Source of the DNA: a bacterium
Lineage (GTDB): Bacteria; Patescibacteriota; Andersenbacteria; UBA10190
Assembly (NCBI GenBank): GCA_002686445.1
Contig: NZCO01000002.1
Span: 10,995 to 26,400 of the forward strand
DNA length: 15,406 nt
Direction of reading: 5' to 3'
How positions within the stretch are numbered: position 1 is the stretch's first letter; each line of letters opens with the position of its first letter. Under the pieces are notes generated by a model. It was not told the DNA's origin. It saw only the letters and a program-made list of their open reading frames with translations, and did no database searches. Made by a program: the position numbers and the translations under genes. Below are positions 6,680-13,048 of this stretch, one piece after another.

Positions 6680-7603
6680 CTATTGCGCGCGACGCCAGTA
6701 CTCGAGAATATCCTTGAGGCTATCGTCTAGCGCGATAGCAGGCTTCCACCCAGTGGCTGCCTGCAGCTTACTAGCATCACCAATCAGCGACGGAATATCA
6801 GACGGCCGCATGCGCTCTGCATCCTGTTTCACCGTTATCTGCATGCCGCTTAAGGCAACCAGTTGATCCAAGATCGACTGGATGCTCGTCCCCTGACTCG
6901 TGGCCACGTGGTATACCTCGCCAACTTGGCCCCGTTCTAATAACAGACGATAGGCGCGTACTACATCGCGAACATCAGTAAAATCACGTTCTGCTTCTAA
7001 GTTACCCACTTGCATAGTTGGCTCTTGCCGCCCGGTCTCGATAGCAGCTATTTGCGAAGCGAAGTCTGCCGTCACAAACCCAAGCTTTTGACCCGGTCCA
7101 ATATGCGGAAAAGGCCGCACCCGAATAACAAAATCATTAAACTCATCCACAATCATGCGCTCCATCGCCAACTTACTCTCGCCGTACGGGTTTTGGGGCA
7201 AGGCATCAACTAACGGCAGCTCTGGTAGTAGTTGCCCGGCATAGTCGTTCGCCTTGGCTCCATAAATATCAGCGCTGCTGGCAACTAGCACGCGCGTCTC
7301 TGGACTTAGCTGCTTTACTGCCTGCAAAATATTTTTTGTGCCATCAACGTTTACCTTACGCACCAAATCGGGATCTTTGAGACTGGTGCCCACGGCCGCT
7401 ATCCCCGCCAGGTGCACGATCCAGGCCGGTTGCTCCGCTTCAAGCTGGCGCCGAAATGTTTCTGGATCAGTTATATCAATTTCCGGCTGATCCCAAGAAA
7501 TTATGTTGGTATTGGGACGGTGACTAAGTTCAGCAGCCAAATGCTGACCGACGAAGCCGGACCCACCAGTAATGATGATGGTGTTATCCACACCGCCGCT
7601 CAT
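6680..7603 (-). CDS. rmd: GDP-6-deoxy-D-mannose (GDP-D-rhamnose) reductase
   Basis: An extended short-chain dehydrogenase that reduces GDP-4-dehydro-6-deoxy-D-mannose, the Gmd product, to GDP-D-rhamnose with NAD(P)H in the cytoplasm. From ATG 7603 (307 residues) it has the dinucleotide motif GGSGFVG (13-19), VASSADIYG (107-115) and the catalytic Tyr140-x3-Lys144 in NPYGESK. Subfamily signs typical of Rmd are RPFPHIGPGQ, VGNLEAERDFTDVRDVVRAY and the C-terminal GW-x-P plus EYWR. The usual RPFNHIGPGQ has Pro in place of Asn here. It follows gmd by 37 bases on the same strand, giving the complete two-step pathway. I prefer ATG 7603 to an upstream GTG at 7615, because AGGTGG (7617-7612) sits eight bases before the ATG and would lie under the GTG. 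That site is buried in a hairpin (separate entry). Closely related reductases make GDP-6-deoxy-D-talose, so the exact product is probable rather than certain. Confidence 0.88.
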   Translation of the reverse strand: MSGGVDNTIIITGGSGFVGQHLAAELSHRPNTNIISWDQPEIDITDPETFRRQLEAEQPAWIVHLAGIAAVGTSLKDPDLVRKVNVDGTKNILQAVKQLSPETRVLVASSADIYGAKANDYAGQLLPELPLVDALPQNPYGESKLAMERMIVDEFNDFVIRVRPFPHIGPGQKLGFVTADFASQIAAIETGRQEPTMQVGNLEAERDFTDVRDVVRAYRLLLERGQVGEVYHVATSQGTSIQSILDQLVALSGMQITVKQDAERMRPSDIPSLIGDASKLQAATGWKPAIALDDSLKDILEYWRRAQ

Positions 7604-7611
7604 ATTAGGCG

Positions 7612-7636
7612 CCACCTAAAAATAATTTTGAGGTGG
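7612..7636 (-). promoter_or_regulatory. Hairpin sequestering the rmd ribosome-binding site
   Basis: In the gmd-rmd mRNA, CCACCT (7636-7631) can pair with AGGTGG (7617-7612), the Shine-Dalgarno of rmd. Inside, AAAA pairs with TTTT after one C-T mismatch, leaving a loop of three bases. The hairpin starts four bases after the gmd stop codon (7643-7641), so a ribosome finishing gmd would cover and open its 5' arm. This is the expected arrangement for translational coupling; it is inferred from base-pairing alone. Confidence 0.6.
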
Positions 7637-7640
7637 TGAC

Positions 7641-8639
7641 TTAGTCGACTGGGAGCGCTCGCACCTCGCCAGCGCGCTGGTTACTAATCCGCTCCATCGC
7701 CGCATCGACCATCATCTTTACCAGATCCTCAAAGGAAACTTTCCGCTGCCATTTTAGTTTTTCCTTGGCCTTAGTTGGATCGGAGAGCAGCAGGTCAACC
7801 TCTGCCGGGCGCATGAACCGCTCATCTTGCACTACATAATCCTCCCACTTCAATCCCAAGTGGCTGAACGCAACTTCGCAAAATTCCTTGACCGAATGTG
7901 TTTCCCCCGTACCTATCACATAATCCTCAGCCGTATCTTGCTGTAGCATCAACCACATTGCTTCCACGTAGTCCCCGGCAAATCCCCAGTCGCGTTTAGA
8001 ATCAAGATTCCCCAAACGCAGCTCCTTAGCCAGACCTTCCTTGATGTAAGCGGCCGTTGAAGCAATTTTCTGAGTAACGAATTCGTATCCTCGGCGTGGG
8101 CCCTCGTGATTAAATAAGATACCAGAGCACGCAAACATGTCGTGACTCTCTCGATAATTCACCGTAATCCAGTGACCGTACACCTTCGCTACTCCATACG
8201 GACTGCGCGGATAAAACGGGGTGTCTTCCTTCTGCGGCGTTTCCGTGACTTTGCCGTACATTTCTGAGCTGGAAGCTTGATAGAATCGGGCGTCGGGTTT
8301 CACTGTGTGCACCGCTTCTAAGATTCGTGTGACTCCCACGCCAGTCACATCGCCAGTCATTTCCGGAACATCCCAACTACTCTTCACAAAAGATTGCGCC
8401 GCTAAGTTATACACCTCATCCGGTTGTGATTTATCGACCGCCCGTAAAAGCGATGACGAATCACTTAAATCTCCGACTACAATCTCAATCTTGTTGAGTA
8501 AGTGACGAATGTTATCAAACGGATCTGTTGCTGATCGTTGGACCAAACCATAGACGTCATATCCTTTCTCGAGCAGCAGCTCAGTAAGATACGATCCATC
8601 CTGTCCGGTTACCCCTGTTATAAGTGCGCTTTTTGCCAT
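7641..8639 (-). CDS. gmd: GDP-mannose 4,6-dehydratase
   Basis: Converts GDP-D-mannose to GDP-4-dehydro-6-deoxy-D-mannose, the branch point for GDP-D-rhamnose, GDP-L-fucose and related sugars; cytoplasmic, NADP-dependent. The 332 residues fit the family (about 320-370). Visible motifs are GVTGQDG (9-15) for NADP, NLAAQSFVKSSW (78-89), QASSSEMYG (121-129) with the active-site Ser and Glu126, and Tyr148-x3-Lys152 in SPYGVAK. Later family motifs are LFNHEGPRRG, a hallmark of Gmd, LGNLDSKRDWGFAGDYVEAMW, and RPAEVDLLLSDPTKAKEKLKW. It is first in a leftward two-gene operon with rmd, and no GDP-L-fucose synthase is present, which points to D-rhamnose. It is divergent from truB. The ATG at 8639 has no obvious Shine-Dalgarno; heptamer repeats lie just upstream (8643-8670) and may hold the promoter. 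Confidence 0.97.
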   Translation of the reverse strand: MAKSALITGVTGQDGSYLTELLLEKGYDVYGLVQRSATDPFDNIRHLLNKIEIVVGDLSDSSSLLRAVDKSQPDEVYNLAAQSFVKSSWDVPEMTGDVTGVGVTRILEAVHTVKPDARFYQASSSEMYGKVTETPQKEDTPFYPRSPYGVAKVYGHWITVNYRESHDMFACSGILFNHEGPRRGYEFVTQKIASTAAYIKEGLAKELRLGNLDSKRDWGFAGDYVEAMWLMLQQDTAEDYVIGTGETHSVKEFCEVAFSHLGLKWEDYVVQDERFMRPAEVDLLLSDPTKAKEKLKWQRKVSFEDLVKMMVDAAMERISNQRAGEVRALPVD

Positions 8640-8642
8640 AGA

Positions 8643-8670
8643 CGTGATTCGTTATTCGTGATTTGTTATT
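8643..8670. repeat. Four tandem heptamers between gmd and truB
   Basis: Four consecutive heptamers fit YGTKATT: CGTGATT, CGTTATT, CGTGATT and TGTTATT. Read as 14-mers, this is a tandem duplication with one mismatch. It begins four bases upstream of the gmd ATG and falls in the divergent gmd-truB spacer, so it could affect expression of either gene. In style it recalls the heptameric short tandem repeats known from cyanobacteria; no relationship is claimed. Confidence 0.65.
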
Positions 8671-8701
8671 AGTAGTAATTTATCTGGCACTGTATCGCAT
8701 G

Positions 8702-9643
8702 ATGAGCACTATGTCTACGCGGATAGAGCCCGCCGGGGTCCTGCTGATCGACAAGACCGCGGGCCCAACTAGCCACGATGTGGTTGCGGCCGTCCGCCAG
8801 CTCATTCATGCCCACTTGGTGGACGAGGATCAAGGTACTAAGCGACGACACCGCGCCGTCAAAGTGGGACATGCCGGAACGCTTGATCCGTTTGCGACCG
8901 GCTTATTGCTCTTAGGTATCGGCTCCGCAACTCGACTGCTAGAGTATTCACATAGCTGGCACAAAGAATATGAAGCCAAGATTACGCTTGGCGCCACTAG
9001 CGACACCGATGATGGCACCGGAACTATTGTGGCCGCACCAGAACCCGGCGCACCAACTCTGGCAGACATAGAATCAGTGCTACCTCAATTCTTTGGCACA
9101 ATTACGCAGCAGCCACCAAGCTACGCCGCAATTAAAGTGAAGGGCAAAAAATTATACGAATATGCGCGAGCGGGGGAAAAAGTTGCCGCCCCACCACGCC
9201 AAATTACAATCCACGAGATAGCGGTGCTCGACTACCATTATCCAGTCCTGTCTTTGCGCATTCGCTGTGAGGGCGGCACGTACATTCGCGCCCTGGCGCG
9301 CGATATCGGAGCCGCACTGGGCACGGGAGGATATTGCTCCTGGCTTAGACGCACGCAGCATGGCCAACATCTAGTGGCTTCTGCAGCCCTCCTAGCCGAC
9401 ATAGCCCCCACTACGCTCGTTGATCAGTTGCACCCCTCCGACCTGCTGACTGTCGGAATGACTCAGCTCATGTTAACTGATACACAAGTGAGCGATTTCG
9501 GGCAGGGGCGGCAGATACATCTAACAAAGCCCATCACAGAAACAGAGCACATAGCAGTTTTGGACCCCACCGGCACACTGATCGGAACTGGTAGCTACAA
9601 TGCCGTCACGAAGATCATAGCGCCTAATAAAGTCTTACTTTGA
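8702..9643 (+). CDS. truB: tRNA pseudouridine(55) synthase
   Basis: TruB isomerises U55 in the T-loop of most tRNAs to pseudouridine and also acts as a tRNA chaperone. Counting from ATG 8702 (313 residues), it has GVLLIDKTAGPTSHDVV (12-28) and the catalytic motif GHAGTLDPFATG (56-67) with nucleophile Asp62. KVKGKKLYEYARAG and the later RCEGGTYIRALARDIG motif are also typical, and a C-terminal PUA-like segment covers about the last 60 residues. Residues 38-52 (HLVDEDQGTKRRHRA) are a charged insertion before the catalytic loop. The frame stays open upstream to a TTG at 8663, but that would add a hydrophobic stretch read from the heptamer repeats, so I reject it. ATG 8699, 8702 and 8711 are all possible, and none has a convincing Shine-Dalgarno. 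It ends in TGA, 38 bases before rpsT, with which it is probably co-transcribed. Confidence 0.95.
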   Translation: MSTMSTRIEPAGVLLIDKTAGPTSHDVVAAVRQLIHAHLVDEDQGTKRRHRAVKVGHAGTLDPFATGLLLLGIGSATRLLEYSHSWHKEYEAKITLGATSDTDDGTGTIVAAPEPGAPTLADIESVLPQFFGTITQQPPSYAAIKVKGKKLYEYARAGEKVAAPPRQITIHEIAVLDYHYPVLSLRIRCEGGTYIRALARDIGAALGTGGYCSWLRRTQHGQHLVASAALLADIAPTTLVDQLHPSDLLTVGMTQLMLTDTQVSDFGQGRQIHLTKPITETEHIAVLDPTGTLIGTGSYNAVTKIIAPNKVLL

Positions 9644-9681
9644 CTTTTCTTCATTGATACTGCACACTTCGAACTCAACAT

Positions 9682-9954
9682 ATGCCGCAACTAAAAGCAG
9701 CCAAAAAAGCACTTCGCCAGAGCCGACGCCGTCGAGTTGTTAATGATCGCTGGCGCGACAAGGTTCGCAGCAGTATCCGAGCGGTGAAGGATGCCGTTAG
9801 CGCTGGAGACACTGACAAAGCAGTAGCGGCTGCCAAAAGTGCTCAAAGCGTTTTTGATCGCGCCGTTCGCCGCAACATCATCAACAAAAATGTTGCCGCC
9901 CGTAAAAAAGCACAACTGACCAAGTCCGCAACTACAATTGAGGCAGCAAAATAA
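9682..9954 (+). CDS. rpsT: 30S ribosomal protein S20
   Basis: S20 is a primary 16S rRNA-binding protein at the bottom of the small ribosomal subunit. The 90-residue, strongly basic, all-helical product has the family pattern: MPQLKAAKKALRQSRRRR at the start, a middle helix with AVKDAVSAGDTDKA, and the conserved RRNIINKNVAARKKAQL block near the end (about 63-79). Length is normal (85-90). It lies 38 bases downstream of truB and has no Shine-Dalgarno before ATG 9682, so it may rely on an alternative initiation mode. It is tail-to-tail with holA, 11 bases apart, an arrangement of rpsT and holA also known in Firmicutes such as Bacillus. Confidence 0.95.
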   Translation: MPQLKAAKKALRQSRRRRVVNDRWRDKVRSSIRAVKDAVSAGDTDKAVAAAKSAQSVFDRAVRRNIINKNVAARKKAQLTKSATTIEAAK

Positions 9955-9965
9955 ACCGGTAAACG

Positions 9966-10874
9966 TTATCTCCCCGCTAGAGCGAGAACTAACATCATCA
10001 GTGCTGTTCGGGCGTCAGCTTTTCCCTGCTTGATAGCAAAATCAGATCCCGCAATTCTCGTTAAGGCCGTTAATAGTGCCGTTCGCGTCAGTCCCTGTAC
10101 AACAGCGGTATTTTTTTGCACTACGTACGGATGCAGCTTCCCGCGCCGCGCAATGTCAGCGGCGGTAAGGCCCTCATCTAACCCCGTACGAATAATCAGC
10201 AAGGTCCGGAACTGATAAGCCAGCATCGACAGGATATAAAACTCATTTTCGCCCGTAGCTAACAGGAGCTCAACATTGTGAACGGCGCGAGCCGTATCAC
10301 CTGCCACCAGCGCGTCTAGCGTTGGGAAAATTTCGGCAGCCTCTTGTGCCGACACTTCAGCTTGAACCCGTGACAGGGTGATCCCGCCCCGTAGCAGCAA
10401 TTGATCTAGCTGTGTCGATAACCGCCAACGGTCAGTGCCTACGCGAGCGACCAACTCCTGGGCCGCCTGCTGGTCAATGGCCCCGTTGCGCTCTTGAGCT
10501 TCATCGATCAGCCAAGCCACCAACTCTGGCGCGGGCGGACTGGTAAACTCGCGGGCAGTTGGTTTAACCTGCTGCCAAAACTTGGAGCGCTTATCAGGAC
10601 CCGCTTGATCCCAAAGAATCATGGAATCTTGGCTTGCCCCCTTAAGTAGATCGACTAATTTTTCTTGCAGCGCTTTAGGCAAAGCCGAGGGGTTGTGCAG
10701 CACGGCAATCTGAACGCCAAAGAGACTATCGCCGCGGTCAAAAAGCTCACCGAGCGTTTCATCAGTAACGTCAGTGCTATATATATGTTGAATAGTCGCT
10801 TTACGTTCTAAGACTGCCGCGCCAATAGCCTGGCGGGCGCCGTAGGTATCGTCACCAAAAAAATACTGGGCCAT
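9966..10874 (-). CDS. holA: DNA polymerase III delta subunit (clamp loader)
   Basis: HolA is the wrench of the DnaX clamp-loader complex and opens the sliding clamp for loading on primed DNA. The 302 residues (E. coli 343) follow the family: an N-terminal YFFGDDTYGARQAI lacking a Walker motif, as expected for delta; a LFGVQIAVLHN strand; a central DKRSKFWQQVKP region; and the C-terminal collar domain with NEFYILSMLAYQFRTLL, LHPYVVQK and SDFAIKQGKADARTALMMLVL, typical delta signatures. ATG 10874 is preceded by GAGG only two bases away, a poor site. It is the last gene of the leftward cluster, 38 bases after the DUF3048 gene; the gap holds a small inverted repeat, AGTAT-TTG-ATACT (10881-10893). 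In many bacteria comEC lies upstream of holA, but here the DUF3048 gene does. Confidence 0.92.
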   Translation of the reverse strand: MAQYFFGDDTYGARQAIGAAVLERKATIQHIYSTDVTDETLGELFDRGDSLFGVQIAVLHNPSALPKALQEKLVDLLKGASQDSMILWDQAGPDKRSKFWQQVKPTAREFTSPPAPELVAWLIDEAQERNGAIDQQAAQELVARVGTDRWRLSTQLDQLLLRGGITLSRVQAEVSAQEAAEIFPTLDALVAGDTARAVHNVELLLATGENEFYILSMLAYQFRTLLIIRTGLDEGLTAADIARRGKLHPYVVQKNTAVVQGLTRTALLTALTRIAGSDFAIKQGKADARTALMMLVLALAGR

Positions 10875-10912
10875 CGCCTCAGTATTTGATACTTGCGAAC
10901 CTAAGACAACCC

Positions 10913-12178
10913 CTACTGGGTAACAAATCCACTTTCCCCTGGCGGGATCACGTCCGTTGCGGGATCAACCGCGTCGGCCTCTTCTACTTCCCAAGTGACG
11001 GCAATGTCTGCACTTGGAGTCATTACCCACAACTGGCCGCGCGTGAATACAATTTCTTTACCCTGCTCATCTAAGAAGTGAACTGGATCTGTCTTTTCCA
11101 ATCGGTTTTTGCGCCACGTCCCGGTAATAACTTGGCCATCTTGATATACTGTGAGCGGACCATCGCCCTCAATGCCCACGTCATTGTACCCGCCCGGCCC
11201 ATCAGCAAATCCATTACTAGCAATCATGATAGCAATTGCACTCGGCGCAACGGTTTGATCATCCGCTGCATCAACCTGCTTGGTGCCCGCCCAGTACCGC
11301 ACGTAGCGGTTTGTTTCCTGATCATATTCATAGTGCACCCTAAAAGAGCCAGGCCAGCCGACTGAGAGTGTACCGCCAGCTGATCGCTGACTCAGATCGA
11401 TATCGTCCTTAAAATCATAGCCATCAAACTCAGTGGTCGTGCGGTAGCCTAACTTCTGCAACGCATTCCACAAGCCTTCGTAACTAGTAAAACCATTATA
11501 TGGAGCCGGCAGATGACTCTTCCGGAAATAGGCATTAAACGGGTTGCCTAAGGCATTAATGGTATCGAACTCACCAGCGCTAATTCGGTTCAGCGCGTGA
11601 TAGCTACCACCCCAGTGGCCAACAATGGCATCGACACCCTCGGCCAAGAACAGGTAGTCATGTCGGGCCGAACGAACTGAGCCGATATCATCCGGTTCTC
11701 CACACTGATACACCGCTAGCAGGCGGGTTACGTTGCTGGCCAAGACTGGCAGTTCCCAAACCATGTCCGCTTGAGAAAACCCAGACATCGGCCGATTGAT
11801 AGCATCGCCTGCCAACATAACGCCAATGGGCCGCCGATCATAATGATCACAGGCAACACCAGAAAGACCACTGACCTTGGAACGAGGCTTTAATGCATCG
11901 CCAGCAAATGGCAGGTCACCAAAGATATTACTGTCCGGGCCACCCCCCCGGTTAGGGAAAATGGATGCGTCGGGAGAAAAGGCCGCCCAGACGCCGAGTA
12001 TAATAAGGACTAATACAGCCAGCGCGGTGCCAACAATCCCGTATAACTTCTTTTTACTAAGATCACCATTACCGCTGCCTGGCAGCTTCGGTAACTCTGG
12101 TAGCTTTGGCATCGGCGTCGGAGCATCCGATCTCAACTCAACCACTGGCTTCAAACTTCCATTACTATCGTCACTCAT
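10913..12178 (-). CDS. DUF3048 domain protein with N-terminal membrane anchor
   Basis: A 421-residue member of the DUF3048 (YerB-like) family, whose molecular function is not established. Residues 1-42 are polar and include a Pro-Lys-Leu repeat (PMPKLPELPKLPG, 22-34). KKKLYG then leads into one hydrophobic helix (about 45-67), so the C-terminal domain should lie outside the membrane. Family motifs are RPIGVMLAGD (116-125), SGFSQADMVWE (132-142), NVTRLLAVYQ (149-158), IGSVRSARHD (165-174) and HWGGS (188-192), with a second half carrying GPLTVYQDGQVITGTWRKN. Bacillus YerB is a lipoprotein; this protein has no lipobox and uses a transmembrane anchor. Cys110 and Cys159 could form a disulfide. There is no Shine-Dalgarno before ATG 12178. 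It sits between holA and two small unknown genes in a leftward cluster. Cell-envelope location is inferred. Confidence 0.88.
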   Translation of the reverse strand: MSDDSNGSLKPVVELRSDAPTPMPKLPELPKLPGSGNGDLSKKKLYGIVGTALAVLVLIILGVWAAFSPDASIFPNRGGGPDSNIFGDLPFAGDALKPRSKVSGLSGVACDHYDRRPIGVMLAGDAINRPMSGFSQADMVWELPVLASNVTRLLAVYQCGEPDDIGSVRSARHDYLFLAEGVDAIVGHWGGSYHALNRISAGEFDTINALGNPFNAYFRKSHLPAPYNGFTSYEGLWNALQKLGYRTTTEFDGYDFKDDIDLSQRSAGGTLSVGWPGSFRVHYEYDQETNRYVRYWAGTKQVDAADDQTVAPSAIAIMIASNGFADGPGGYNDVGIEGDGPLTVYQDGQVITGTWRKNRLEKTDPVHFLDEQGKEIVFTRGQLWVMTPSADIAVTWEVEEADAVDPATDVIPPGESGFVTQ

Positions 12179-12241
12179 ATGTTGGTCAAAAGCGTATCAG
12201 AATTACTGTCGGCGGTAAATCGGAAAAGTGATCGGGCAGCC

Positions 12242-12529
12242 CTATTCTTGAGCAGTTGCTGCCTCGAATCGCTTGAGCCATTGGGCTTCATCGGCCATCA
12301 CTTGTTCCCAGGCCGCTGAGTCTCCACTCTCGACTGCTGCTTGCTTTGCCTTGAGGTTTTTATACAACGAAGGCAATACTTCTGGATAAGCTCGCGCCAA
12401 TTTCACGACAGGTTGCAGCCACACATCGTCTAACGCCTTGATGGCGCTAACAAAATCAGCCTGTTCCTCAGACGTCAAACTACTTTGAGAAATAAGATCG
12501 CCTAACTTTTGTAGCTGCTCATCAGTCAT
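12242..12529 (-). CDS. Small acidic helical protein, unknown
   Basis: A 95-residue, apparently all-helical, acidic soluble protein without signal peptide, cysteine or membrane segment. It begins MTDEQLQKLGDLISQSSLTSEEQ. A hydrophobic core segment VWLQPVVKLARAYPEVLPSLYKNL (about 36-59) is followed by a charged helix with conserved-looking Trp residues (AAWEQ, AQWLK). It starts six bases after the stop of the 155-residue gene and so is almost certainly translated from the same mRNA. I do not recognise the family. Its place directly behind the secretion-type ATPase gene suggests an accessory role, which is inference from position only. Confidence 0.75.
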   Translation of the reverse strand: MTDEQLQKLGDLISQSSLTSEEQADFVSAIKALDDVWLQPVVKLARAYPEVLPSLYKNLKAKQAAVESGDSAAWEQVMADEAQWLKRFEAATAQE

Positions 12530-12535
12530 GTGTAC

Positions 12536-13003
12536 TTACTCATTGAGAAGCCCAAAGTCTATAGGCGGATAGTCGATGTCAACTAAGGGAGTCTCATTTT
12601 CCTGACCTACCAGCACTTCCAACGCTGCCACTTCTGCTTGTAATTCTTCTGTCCCTGCAGCGTCAAAAGATTCTGGACCCCGCAGGTGAGCAGATGAATT
12701 CGCTGTCGATTGATCTCCCTGCTGTTCAGCAGCGGGAGGTGCTGCTGTCTCTGTATCCACTCTATTGACAGTCGCCCGCGAGCTACCCTGCTCCCCTGAC
12801 CGAGTTGGAAACTTGAAGCCAGCCCTTTCGGCTGCGCCCGCAAACGCCATGAGCGTTAGGACCGTGCCGGTCAATGCCGCGGTGCGCAAATGGCGCTTCT
12901 GCTGACGTTCTATCCTCTGCCGCGAGCGTTCGATGATGGCCGTAGCGCGACGGGTATCAAATTCCGGGACCTGTTCTCCTGCTAATGATGACTCTTGTGA
13001 CAT
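12536..13003 (-). CDS. Small single-pass membrane protein, unknown
   Basis: 155 residues. A basic helix (RRATAIIERSRQRIERQQKR, about 18-37) precedes one moderately hydrophobic segment (about 40-58, RTAALTGTVLTLMAFAGAA). The remainder is polar, Ser/Ala/Gln-rich and acidic, with a likely coiled-coil stretch (ELQAEVAALEVLV) and a DIDYPPIDFG tail. The layout is that of a bitopic membrane protein with its long tail outside, or of an anchor for a cytoplasmic partner if inverted; the basic side before the helix favours a cytoplasmic N-terminus. It lies 45 bases behind the VirD4/TraG-like ATPase gene and six bases ahead of the 95-residue gene. There is no Shine-Dalgarno before ATG 13003. I do not recognise the family. 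Confidence 0.75.
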   Translation of the reverse strand: MSQESSLAGEQVPEFDTRRATAIIERSRQRIERQQKRHLRTAALTGTVLTLMAFAGAAERAGFKFPTRSGEQGSSRATVNRVDTETAAPPAAEQQGDQSTANSSAHLRGPESFDAAGTEELQAEVAALEVLVGQENETPLVDIDYPPIDFGLLNE

Positions 13004-13048
13004 GCAATCGACTAACGTATTAACTCTTTAAAACTGTATGACGGCGAG

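Noticed and set aside
8663..8701. Extended truB start at a TTG
   Set aside because: It would add a hydrophobic tail read from heptamer repeats; TruB proteins normally start a few residues before GVLLIDK.
9640..9661. TTGACT and GATACT as an rpsT promoter
   Set aside because: The spacing is only ten bases, too short for a standard sigma-70 promoter; rpsT is more simply explained as co-transcribed with truB.
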